Assembly (NCBI GenBank): GCA_002215675.1
Contig: NGFH01000001.1
Coordinates: 186,001 to 250,000, forward strand
Direction: 5' to 3'
DNA: 64,000 nt
Source: Bacteroidetes bacterium 2013_40CM_41_45
GTDB taxonomy: Bacteria; Bacteroidota; Bacteroidia; AKYH767-A; 2013-40CM-41-45
In this document: one piece after another, positions 56,156-64,000 of the stretch
Layout: each line of letters begins with the position of its first letter
Numbering within the stretch: position 1 is the stretch's first letter
Notes under the pieces: generated by a model
What the model was told of the DNA's origin: nothing
What the model saw: the letters and a program-made list of their open reading frames with translations, nothing else
Databases searched by the model: none
Made by a program: the position numbers and the translations under genes

Positions 56156-56815
56156 ATGCTTGATAAAAACGGAATTGCAAAACGTATCGCCAGAGAGCTG
56201 AAAGACGGCTATTATGTGAATCTTGGAATCGGGATTCCTACATTGGTCGCAAACTATATTCCGGAAGGTATTGATGTAGTGCTGCAGTCGGAAAACGGAT
56301 TGCTTGGCATGGGGCCCTTTCCTTTTGAAGGTGAAGAAGACACCGATTTAATAAATGCCGGCAAGCAAACCATTACTACCGTTCCCGGGTCGGCTTTTTT
56401 TGATTCAGCGATGAGCTTTGGAATGATTCGCGCACAGAAAATTGATTTAACCGTACTCGGTGCGATGGAAGTGAGTGAGAACGGTGACATTGCCAACTGG
56501 AAAATACCGGGTAAGATGGTGAAAGGCATGGGAGGTGCAATGGACCTTGTTGCCGCTGCAAAAAATATAATAGTAGCCATGCAGCATGTAAATAAGGCGG
56601 GAGAATCGAAACTTCTTCCAAAGTGTATGTTGCCTATTACAGGATTACGTTGCGTGAAAAGAATTGTAACAGAGCTCGCAGTGATTGATGTTTTAAAAGG
56701 AGGCGGTTTCAAACTTATTGAGCGCGCTCCCGGAATTTCAGTCGAGCAAATTAAAAATGCAACGGCAGGACGGCTTATGGTTGATGAAGAAATTCCTGAA
56801 ATGAAAATAAATTGA
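56156..56815 (+). CDS. scoB: 3-oxoacid CoA-transferase subunit B
   Basis: 219 residues. The catalytic glutamate is in VVLQSENGLLGMGPFPFEG, and VTELAVIDVLKGGGFKLIER and GMGGAMDLVAAAKNIIVAM are conserved. It pairs with scoA just upstream. The pair probably serves ketone body, fatty acid or polyhydroxyalkanoate metabolism; the acyl-CoA dehydrogenase at 37407 could feed the same pathway. Confidence 0.95.
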   Translation: MLDKNGIAKRIARELKDGYYVNLGIGIPTLVANYIPEGIDVVLQSENGLLGMGPFPFEGEEDTDLINAGKQTITTVPGSAFFDSAMSFGMIRAQKIDLTVLGAMEVSENGDIANWKIPGKMVKGMGGAMDLVAAAKNIIVAMQHVNKAGESKLLPKCMLPITGLRCVKRIVTELAVIDVLKGGGFKLIERAPGISVEQIKNATAGRLMVDEEIPEMKIN

Positions 56816-56886
56816 TGGAGCCAGTTTGTAATATGCCGTATTCGCGACTGCAACATTAAGGACGAAAAATAATATTCCCCGTAGCT

Positions 56887-57600
56887 ATGAATTTCAAAAA
56901 ACTCTCAGTTATTATTCCGGCCTACAATGAAGAAGCAACTATTCTCAGGGTTATTGAAAAGGTGAGAGAGGTAATTCTTCCTGATGGAATAGATAAAGAA
57001 ATTATTGTTGTGAACGATTGCTCTCGGGATAACACACGCCAGGTAGTTGAAAAATTTCTTAATGATAATCCCGGAACAGGAATCCGCCTTTTGAATCATG
57101 AAATCAATAAGGGAAAAGGAGCTGCATTGCATACGGGCATTAAACAAGCAACCGCAGATTTTGTCATTGTGCAGGATGCAGACCTTGAATATGACCCGCG
57201 CGAATTCAATCAACTGCTGCAGCCGATTCTCGATGGATTTGCCGATGTAGTTTATGGCTCCCGTTTTATAGGTGGTAATCCGCACCGTATACTTTTTTTC
57301 TGGCACTCACTCGGAAATAAATTTCTTACATTTTTCTCCAACATGTTCACCAATCTGAACCTTACCGATATGGAGACATGCTACAAGATGTTCAGGCGTG
57401 AAATCATCCAGTCGCTCGAATTAAAAGAAAATCGTTTTGGCTTTGAACCGGAAGTTACCGCGAGAATTGCGCGCATCCCGGGCATCAGAATTTACGAAGT
57501 TGGAATTTCATATTACGGACGTACCTACAAAGAAGGTAAAAAAATAGGATGGAAGGATGGCTTTAGAGCTATTTGGTGCATAGTAAAATATAGTTTCTGA
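56887..57600 (+). CDS. Family 2 glycosyltransferase (polyprenyl-phosphate sugar type)
   Basis: 237 residues. The GT-A fold is seen as [47 protein letters not shown] and the metal-binding [14 protein letters not shown]. It resembles polyprenol-phosphate mannosyl/glucosyl transferases but lacks their C-terminal membrane helices. It may supply lipid-linked sugars to the GT-C type membrane proteins encoded downstream. Confidence 0.85.
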   Translation: MNFKKLSVIIPAYNEEATILRVIEKVREVILPDGIDKEIIVVNDCSRDNTRQVVEKFLNDNPGTGIRLLNHEINKGKGAALHTGIKQATADFVIVQDADLEYDPREFNQLLQPILDGFADVVYGSRFIGGNPHRILFFWHSLGNKFLTFFSNMFTNLNLTDMETCYKMFRREIIQSLELKENRFGFEPEVTARIARIPGIRIYEVGISYYGRTYKEGKKIGWKDGFRAIWCIVKYSF

Positions 57601-57610
57601 TTTTTTTTTG

Positions 57611-59521
57611 ATGAACAGTTCTTTTGCCTCGGTCGACAATCTTTCTGATGGTGAGTCCTTTGCTTTGCTTACTAAAAAAGAAAATGTGTGGTTCGTTCCG
57701 CTGCTTTTTTTCATTCTCAATTTAATTATTAAAAGTTTTTCTGTTACTAAGGTCAGCTTCGACCTGGATGAAGCGTGGCATACTTACTTTTCGCAGAAAG
57801 GGATAGGCGAAATTCTGAAGATAGCCGGTACCGACCCCAATGGTCCGTTTTTTAATCTCCTCATTCATTTCTGGATTCGGTTGTTTGGTGTAAGCGAAGT
57901 TGCAACACGTTCCTTGTCTGTGATTCTAAGTGCTGCCACCGCGCCGTTGCTTTTTCTGTTAGGAAAAAAATATTTTAATTATCTCACCGGAGTATTTGGT
58001 GCGCTTATTTTTTCGTTCTCTAATCTTCATTTTTTCTTTTCGCACAATGCCAGGGTGTATGCTCTCATTTGTTTTTTAGCTACCCTTTCGTTCCTGCTTT
58101 TTTTTAAACTGATAAAAAAACAGCGATACGGTTCATTTACTTTACTCATCTTAGTTAATACGATGCTTCTTTACACGCATCTGACAGCTTCTTTTTTCCT
58201 CGCTGCCGAAGGGATAGCCGCTGTGCTTTTTTTTTCTGAGACCAGAAAGGGAGCACTTTTAGTAATTGCCGCTCAAATTATTTCGGCTGCTTTTTTTGCG
58301 CCGTGGGTATTACTAACACCCTATTACCACGAACCTGTTCATGGAATCTGGCTTCATCCTCCCAATTGGGATGAAGTGAAACTTGTTTTATATGATTTCT
58401 GCGGAACGGAAAATATTCTCCATCTGTTCATTGCCATATTTATTTTTTCGTTCATTATTCGCCAAAGAAATTCTTTGTCTCTTACGTTAAAATTGCAAGC
58501 GATTCTATTCCTGTGGTTTTGCGTTCCTATACTTTGCAGCGTTGCGGTATCGCATATGCTTGTTCCGGTATTTATGACTAAGTATGTTATGACCTCTTCC
58601 CTGGGGCTGTTTATGCTGACGGCCTATTCAATTTCACTGCTTCGGGTAGGTACGGGGATAAAATATATTGCAGTCGCATACCTGCTTTTCAAACTTTACC
58701 CAACCATCGGAGCGCAGGAATTTATTTCCGAAGATTGGAGGACAGCAGTGAAAGAGGTGAAAAAACACAAAACAGACAGAACAATAGTTATTGTTTCACC
58801 CTGGTATATGCATTACCCGTTCTGTTATTATTATAATCGTGAATATTATATTGATACAGAGAATACTTTGCTTCTGTTAAACAGGGAAAGAATTTTTTTC
58901 GGGGAAAAAAAAGAAATTATGCTTCAGCAGCCAACCGACTATGACAATGTTATCCTTCTTACATCGCATGAGAAAATGATAAATCCTGAATCAATCCTGA
59001 CGCATCTCCGGAATAATTTTCTGCCGGAGTGCGACACTGCTTTCCCAAGTATTAAAATGTACTGCTTTAAGAAAGAGCAAACACTGGCTACGTTTATGAC
59101 TGATATGGAAACACCGGCTCAGTCGTTTCAGCCTAACAAAATTGAGGAAAAAAATTTCGCACACTCAGGAACAAAAGTTTCTGTACTCAATGGAAAAAAC
59201 ACATACAGCGCTACATTCGAAGATAAAGCGGGAACGTTTTCAAAACAATCAACTGCAATAAACGCATGCGGGTGGGTTTATTATGAGGATGAAGACACAG
59301 ACTGTATTTTTGTTATTTCCTTTGAAAACAAGAAGGGCTCTTTTCTGTATGAAACAGTCAACGTGGCAAAGTCTGGTCCTCCGGATAAATGGTTCCCCAT
59401 TTGCAGGAGGGTAAAAATCCCTCCGCAAACCAAACCGGACGATATTGTAAAGGCATATTTTTGGAATAAGGGAGCAACTCCTGTGTATGTTGACGATATG
59501 GAAGTGACTGAAATAAAATAA
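57611..59521 (+). CDS. GT-C-type membrane glycosyltransferase (GT39-like)
   Basis: 636 residues from the ATG at 57611 (a TTG one codon earlier is unlikely). The DE motif in FDLDEAWHTYFSQKGIGE and the NGPFFNLLIHFWIRLFG and SEVATRSLSVI segments near the N-terminus fit polyprenyl-phosphate-dependent GT-C enzymes of the PMT/ArnT superfamily. About 11 helices are followed by a soluble C-terminal region of about 200 residues. It probably transfers a sugar from a lipid carrier to an envelope substrate on the periplasmic side. Confidence 0.75.
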   Translation: MNSSFASVDNLSDGESFALLTKKENVWFVPLLFFILNLIIKSFSVTKVSFDLDEAWHTYFSQKGIGEILKIAGTDPNGPFFNLLIHFWIRLFGVSEVATRSLSVILSAATAPLLFLLGKKYFNYLTGVFGALIFSFSNLHFFFSHNARVYALICFLATLSFLLFFKLIKKQRYGSFTLLILVNTMLLYTHLTASFFLAAEGIAAVLFFSETRKGALLVIAAQIISAAFFAPWVLLTPYYHEPVHGIWLHPPNWDEVKLVLYDFCGTENILHLFIAIFIFSFIIRQRNSLSLTLKLQAILFLWFCVPILCSVAVSHMLVPVFMTKYVMTSSLGLFMLTAYSISLLRVGTGIKYIAVAYLLFKLYPTIGAQEFISEDWRTAVKEVKKHKTDRTIVIVSPWYMHYPFCYYYNREYYIDTENTLLLLNRERIFFGEKKEIMLQQPTDYDNVILLTSHEKMINPESILTHLRNNFLPECDTAFPSIKMYCFKKEQTLATFMTDMETPAQSFQPNKIEEKNFAHSGTKVSVLNGKNTYSATFEDKAGTFSKQSTAINACGWVYYEDEDTDCIFVISFENKKGSFLYETVNVAKSGPPDKWFPICRRVKIPPQTKPDDIVKAYFWNKGATPVYVDDMEVTEIK

Positions 59522-59642
59522 TGATGCAATAAATATTGCGCACTCCTATATTCGCGTTTGAATGATTCATGAAAAGAGAATTTCACTTGGAGAAAATCAA
59601 TAGCTATTGGAAATGACGCTAATGAATAATATTTTTCCAAAA

Positions 59643-59650
59643 TACTTTTG
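59643..59650 (+). promoter_or_regulatory. -7 promoter element with near-leaderless start
   Basis: TACTTTTG ends 6 bases before the ATG at 59657, which would place transcription start at or next to the start codon. No TTTG at -33. Confidence 0.4.
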
Positions 59651-59656
59651 CAAACT

Positions 59657-61051
59657 ATGAATTTATCGCTCCAGGTCAACATTAAAAACTTTTTAAGCAA
59701 AGTTGCTCTTTGTGTTGTTGTATTAGCATTGACGGCTGCTTTTTTCAATATTAAAAAATACAGGTCAAAAACACTCATAGAGAACGACATTATTTCCTAC
59801 TATGCTTACCTGACGGCAACATTTGTTCATCACGACCTTACGCTGAGTTTTCTTAACAATCCTCCCCCTGACATGGCGGGTGTATATTGGCCCGAAACAG
59901 CTCCCAACGGTGGTAGAGTGATAAAAACAACCATGGGACTTGCTATCATGTATCTTCCGTTTTACATGCTCGGTCAACTTTTTGCATGGTTAGGCCACAG
60001 TGGGATGAATGGGTACTCGCCTCCGTATTTTTTTTGGGTTTCGCTGAGTAGTTTGGTCTACGTAATTGGCGCTTTTTTTATTTTGAGAAAAATTCTGATA
60101 AGGTTCTTTGAGGATGGTGCAGCGGCATTAACGCTGGTTACATTGGGGTTGGGTACAAATTTGTTTTTTTATACTGCAAACGATCCTCTTATGTCGCATT
60201 CTTATATTTTCTTTCTGTCGGTTGTGTTTATTTATTCTATGTTAAGATGGTATGACACTCCCCATTTTTCCAATTCCATTTTTTTGGGTGCGGCACTGGG
60301 GCTGCTTTCGCTGGTGCGACCGTTATGTATTCTTTACCTCCTGCTATGGATTTTATATGGCGTTTACAATTGGAGAACGTTGAAAGATAAAATCTTTTTC
60401 TTCTTTAGGAACAGTTTGAAGGTCTTAACTGCGGCAGCATTTTTTATTTTGATTTGGCTGCCTCAGCTTTATTACTGGAAAGTTAATACCGGCACCTGGT
60501 TTTTTAATTCCTATCAGGGAGAACATTTCTTTTTCAATCACCCGCATTTGGCTGAAAGCTTAATCGGCTTCAGGAAAGGATGGCTGATTTACACTCCGCT
60601 GATGGCATTGTCCTTAATCGGAATAATTTTTCTTCGTAAAAAATGCGCTGACTTTTTTGTTCCGGTGCTTAGTTTCAGCGTCGTGTATATCTATATACTT
60701 TCATGCTGGTGGGCATGGTGGTTCGGTGGAAGTTTCGGCAATCGGGGTTATATGGATTTATACGGAGCGCTAACCATCCCTTTAGCTGCGTTTTATTCTT
60801 TTGCTCTGAATAGAAAATTCTTTCTCAGGACAAGCATGGTTATTATCGTATTGCTAATGGTTGTCTATCAATTATTTCAGACGCTACAATTTCGTTACCA
60901 GGCAATTCATTATGAAGGCATGACGCACAGGTCTTATTTTGCTACCTTCCTGAAACTTCATCCCAATCCAGCATTTTATGAAGCGTTGCGGCGGCCCGAC
61001 TACGAAAATGCAAAAGCGGGTTTGCCGGAAAGAGAATTGAAATACGATTGA
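59657..61051 (+). CDS. Polytopic membrane protein, GT-C-like, unknown function
   Basis: 464 residues from the ATG at 59657 (a TTG at 59648 is a possible alternative). About 10 helices. An acidic luminal loop near the N-terminus (LIENDIISYYAYLTATFVHH) and PPPDMAGVYWPETAPNGGRV resemble GT-C glycosyltransferases, but I see no secure family match. Its last 19 residues, RPDYENAKAGLPERELKYD, are nearly repeated by the relic at 62629, which indicates that a second copy once existed. Confidence 0.65.
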   Translation: MNLSLQVNIKNFLSKVALCVVVLALTAAFFNIKKYRSKTLIENDIISYYAYLTATFVHHDLTLSFLNNPPPDMAGVYWPETAPNGGRVIKTTMGLAIMYLPFYMLGQLFAWLGHSGMNGYSPPYFFWVSLSSLVYVIGAFFILRKILIRFFEDGAAALTLVTLGLGTNLFFYTANDPLMSHSYIFFLSVVFIYSMLRWYDTPHFSNSIFLGAALGLLSLVRPLCILYLLLWILYGVYNWRTLKDKIFFFFRNSLKVLTAAAFFILIWLPQLYYWKVNTGTWFFNSYQGEHFFFNHPHLAESLIGFRKGWLIYTPLMALSLIGIIFLRKKCADFFVPVLSFSVVYIYILSCWWAWWFGGSFGNRGYMDLYGALTIPLAAFYSFALNRKFFLRTSMVIIVLLMVVYQLFQTLQFRYQAIHYEGMTHRSYFATFLKLHPNPAFYEALRRPDYENAKAGLPERELKYD

Positions 61052-61091
61052 GTTATGACAAAGCGGAAGTTTTGACAGAGCTATGGTCGAA

Positions 61092-62432
61092 TCACTTAGG
61101 AAATGGAAAAACTCTTCGAAGCAATAATAATAAACTTCTATAATTAATTGAATCGAAAATCAATACCAATGAAAAGAAACCAAGAAACTGCACCACAATA
61201 TTCGTAGTTATTAAATGTCTGTCAACTTCCATTGCATCTCCATTGTATGAAACTAAAACATGGAAAACAAAAATTATTAAAATCAAAGGAGGGAATAAAA
61301 ATACTTGTCTCTTATGTTTGAAAAAAAGAATAATTAAAATAATAGCTAATATTAAAGTCATATACCAGCTAAAAAGAGGAAAGATGTTTTGGACAAGATA
61401 GCTATATCCCTTTGCCGGTCCTGTAAAAGTTAAGTTATATGCAAAGATTCTTTGAAGGTGCTCTTTATTTTCATCCAACAAAAGGGCGTAAGATGGATGG
61501 GTTATTAAAAAATGGATATAAGAAGTTCTGCCCTTTGTTGTAATCCAATCGAAGAATGCCTGATTAGTAGAATCATTATAGAGTTTGTACAGTTTATCCT
61601 TATTCTTGCCGCCATCGAAACCAACAAGATCCTTTTTGAGTTTTTCGACATTGGGTAGACCATGATTTACAAACCAGCGGGTGTATTCCGGATTAGGTAA
61701 TACCCTGGCAGCAATTGAATTAAACAATGGGAGTTTATAATGGCCGCCTTTCTTGGATATTGTGTGTTGCATGAAAAGCAGTACAATGCTAAATGATAAA
61801 AAGACAAGATTTTTTTTGATTAGACCTTTGTCAGTTATGTAAAATATAAATATATAGAGTATATTAAAAGTGACAATGATATACGGCCATGTGTCACGCG
61901 TGAAAGCAAAGAAAAAAGTAACGATAATATGAACAATCATTGAAACAATTGTTCTCTTTTTAAGAAAAAATAAAAATGATGCTATCCAGCAAAACAAAAA
62001 TGACATGGAAAGAGATTCTGATAATAGTACGATGGTCCATCCCAATATATTCCACCAGGACATAAGCATATAAATGCAAATTATCAGTAAATATTTTAAG
62101 GATATTTTTTCAACAAAAAGCAAAAGAGAGTTTACGAGAAAAAAAATACTGAATACATAAATTAACTTTTGTATTTGAATAATAATATCCGGATTACTAT
62201 TGGCTACCTTATAAAATAACGGGACAGTAAAAGGGCGTGGAAAAAACCCCGGGCTTATATGCGGAGCATAAAGGTCTTTATCAAAGAACGATCTTTGAGA
62301 TTGTTCTAAATAATCCCAGGGGTCAGAAAGCCAACTCCATGACGGAGGGTTCCACGGTATTAGTAAAATAAGAAAAAGAGTTATAGAGAAAAATAAGAAA
62401 TTAACATTTAAAGAATAATCTTTTATCAACAT
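61092..62432 (-). CDS. Polytopic membrane protein, unknown function
   Basis: 446 residues with about 10-11 helices. An N-terminal acidic loop (WLSDPWDYLEQSQRSFFD) follows the first helix, as in GT-C enzymes. Very AT-rich compared with the genes to the left. It is transcribed towards the 59657 gene, with 40 bp between the stop codons. No named family is recognised. Confidence 0.6.
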   Translation of the reverse strand: MLIKDYSLNVNFLFFSITLFLILLIPWNPPSWSWLSDPWDYLEQSQRSFFDKDLYAPHISPGFFPRPFTVPLFYKVANSNPDIIIQIQKLIYVFSIFFLVNSLLLFVEKISLKYLLIICIYMLMSWWNILGWTIVLLSESLSMSFLFCWIASFLFFLKKRTIVSMIVHIIVTFFFAFTRDTWPYIIVTFNILYIFIFYITDKGLIKKNLVFLSFSIVLLFMQHTISKKGGHYKLPLFNSIAARVLPNPEYTRWFVNHGLPNVEKLKKDLVGFDGGKNKDKLYKLYNDSTNQAFFDWITTKGRTSYIHFLITHPSYALLLDENKEHLQRIFAYNLTFTGPAKGYSYLVQNIFPLFSWYMTLILAIILIILFFKHKRQVFLFPPLILIIFVFHVLVSYNGDAMEVDRHLITTNIVVQFLGFFSLVLIFDSINYRSLLLLLRRVFPFPK

Positions 62433-62628
62433 ATAAAATGTTCCGGGGTTTAAATATAGTAAAAAGAAACATCAATTAAATCTAAATATTCCGTACTTAA
62501 AAATCGTCCACAAAATTTTTAAACACTCTGATGTTCTGTTTTTTTACCCTCTCCCTCATTGCGAAGGAAATATTTTACAGCATTGATGAAACTTTCTCCT
62601 AACTTTGTTTTTTAGCGGGCACTTAAGT

Positions 62629-62688
62629 AGACCGGATTATGAAAATGCAACAGTGGGCTTGCCGGAAAGAGAATTGAAATACGATTGA
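62629..62688 (+). pseudogene. C-terminal relic of a paralogue of the 59657 gene
   Basis: Sixty bases, ending in TGA, encode RPDYENATVGLPERELKYD, matching the C-terminus of the gene at 59657 (60992-61051) at 52 of 60 bases by hand count, with the last 30 identical. Nothing upstream continues the reading frame as a related protein. Most differences are at third codon positions, so the copy was probably a functional gene before it was cut down. Confidence 0.8.
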
Positions 62689-62718
62689 GAGAGTATCAAA
62701 AATTAAAATAGGCTCATA

Positions 62719-64000
62719 TCAATCAGGTGAAACACCTTTGAATAAGGTAACTTTTAAATCCGAAATATTAATTAATCTTTTCTGCACATTCCAGAAGTAA
62801 ATACATATATTTTTAGTTTCCTTCGGAACAATCTCAACATATTGCTTACGGTGTATAAAACCAACTTTACGAACATCCGACCTTGCCTTTTGTAAATCTA
62901 AAGCATCATACGATAAGGAATTACCCTTTTCATCTTTTAATTCTGTAACTATCCAACACTTCAGAGGAAATCGGTCTGCCTGCACTTTAAATGTAACATC
63001 AAAACAAAACGGATAGTCAATAAATGTATCTGCCGGAGCAGTAATGATTGATAAATACTCTTCAGAACTATTATGGGTATCACCAGGGTAAATACCTGAC
63101 GGTTTCCATTCTATTAATTTTCTTCGCCGCATTAATGTAACCCCCGTCTGCCTTTCGCATAGCACCGTATCATATTCTATAGGTGAGATATGATCCCATT
63201 TATTAATAATTAAAAAGTCAGCTACGTTACTTGGTGCTATACTTCCTTGTGCGGTGTTAAGAACACCTCCATTATGAAAACCATAATAATTAAGCACATT
63301 TACCAGTATGGGGTTACCTGAAATAGTGGGCAGAGAGCCGGTTTGTGTTTGTGTCTGAATCAATTTTTTATAAAATGAATAAGGGGCAGATTCATTTATC
63401 CAAGCAGGAACAAAGCTGACATTAAGAGTTCGCACTAATTGCATTATAAATAAAAGTGAAATGAGAACAGGAAAAACTAAAAGTGCTTTGAAATTAACAG
63501 CGTCAATGGAAAAGAAAAATGGTATAAAAAATAAAATAAAAAAATGCAATGCAGTTCTGTTTTGAGGATAGTTTACTCCGTATTTGGTATGTAGCAACAC
63601 CGTGCCTATTATAGTGCCCCACAGAAGAAACTGGCTTAACAGGAGATAGATGTTGAGACGTTTGACAACCAGTGAATAAATGCTGGCCGCTATATAAGCG
63701 GTAAAAAGAATGATAAAGATTTTTGTTGCAAGTATGTATGAACCTGAAAATTCATTTATCAAATGTATAATCACAGACTGGATAAAATCGGAGCTTGCAC
63801 CATGGTAAAGATGTCCGCCATTTTTCAAGGCAATGCTGTATTCTATCGCATAAAATAACGGAATCAAAAAAAGAGAAATAATAAAAAAAACATCTACCGC
63901 GGTTCGTTTAAAATTCCTTGACTTATTAGCCCGCTTAATAAATAAAATTATGAAAATGCCTCCTAAAATAAGGACAAGAACCATCAAAGCTAAATTTGAC
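62719..64000 (-). CDS. Polytopic membrane protein (start outside window)
   Basis: At least 427 residues. The frame is open to the end of the window, so the apparent TTG/ATG near 63984-63987 is not the true start. About nine helices are followed by a soluble C-terminal region of about 150 residues. The helical part contains NGGHLYHGASSDFIQSVIIH and YGVNYPQNRTALHFFILFFI. It belongs with the glycan-related membrane proteins of this region, but no family can be named. Confidence 0.6.
   Translation of the reverse strand, partial: SNLALMVLVLILGGIFIILFIKRANKSRNFKRTAVDVFFIISLFLIPLFYAIEYSIALKNGGHLYHGASSDFIQSVIIHLINEFSGSYILATKIFIILFTAYIAASIYSLVVKRLNIYLLLSQFLLWGTIIGTVLLHTKYGVNYPQNRTALHFFILFFIPFFFSIDAVNFKALLVFPVLISLLFIMQLVRTLNVSFVPAWINESAPYSFYKKLIQTQTQTGSLPTISGNPILVNVLNYYGFHNGGVLNTAQGSIAPSNVADFLIINKWDHISPIEYDTVLCERQTGVTLMRRRKLIEWKPSGIYPGDTHNSSEEYLSIITAPADTFIDYPFCFDVTFKVQADRFPLKCWIVTELKDEKGNSLSYDALDLQKARSDVRKVGFIHRKQYVEIVPKETKNICIYFWNVQKRLINISDLKVTLFKGVSPD

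Noticed and set aside
62538-62570. Decayed copy of the palindromic element (TACCCTCTCCCTC)
   Set aside because: Only a pyrimidine run matches; the hairpin and tail are absent.

Overview
The window is a stretch of chromosome from a Bacteroidota bacterium, probably an environmental aerobic lineage outside the gut Bacteroidales. Evidence read directly from the sequence: five secreted proteins end in type IX secretion (T9SS) sorting domains; many genes are preceded by the Bacteroidota -7 element TAnnTTTG, several with TTTG 17-20 bases upstream; Shine-Dalgarno sites are almost absent; rpsU, a Xer recombinase and hpf are adjacent; and an aa3-type cytochrome oxidase assembly cluster is present. Menaquinone is probably made by the futalosine route (mqnC). 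No rRNA, tRNA, CRISPR array, prophage or transposase was seen.

Layout. 1-6.5 kb: two APC amino acid permeases and two T9SS cargo proteins. 6.7-14.9 kb: a large ABCG-like ABC protein, lipoproteins, leucyl aminopeptidase, mqnC and another T9SS protein. 15-24.2 kb (mostly minus strand): groEL, groES, secG, an uncharacterised protein, lptE, a sigma-54 activator, miaB, a PQQ-type sugar dehydrogenase and an endonuclease III homologue. 24.2-30 kb: an extradiol dioxygenase, a small basic protein, polA and an orphan nuclease-like gene next to a gene-free structured stretch. 30-38.6 kb: two T9SS proteins, icd, a GxxExxY nuclease cassette, a helix-hairpin-helix protein, apt and an acyl-CoA dehydrogenase. 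38.6-40.5 kb: rpsU, xer, hpf and a cold-shock gene. 40.6-45.2 kb: cyoE, two subunit III genes, subunit IV, SCO and DUF420, a respiratory oxidase cluster without subunits I and II. 45.2-53 kb: trhO, a SAM-I riboswitch controlling metH, and a dnaE paralogue. 53-64 kb: PBP1A, scoAB, glycosyltransferases and polytopic membrane proteins, with a relic of a duplicated gene.

The most unusual content is in small repeats, not in classical genes. (1) GC-rich palindromic elements lie between genes and also inside miaB, dnaE and an uncharacterised ORF without breaking them; the miaB and dnaE copies are related but translated in different frames. (2) A roughly 90-bp element with imperfect inverted ends occurs twice. 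(3) Heptamer-like tandem repeats fill several spacers and encode the lptE signal peptide. (4) Short TATAAC-type inverted repeats sit just upstream of apt and hpf. (5) A GxxExxY PD-(D/E)XK gene is bracketed by inverted arrays of an ACGCARAG-like octamer, which looks like a self-contained mobile cassette. All functional statements are inferred from recognisable motifs; no database search was made.
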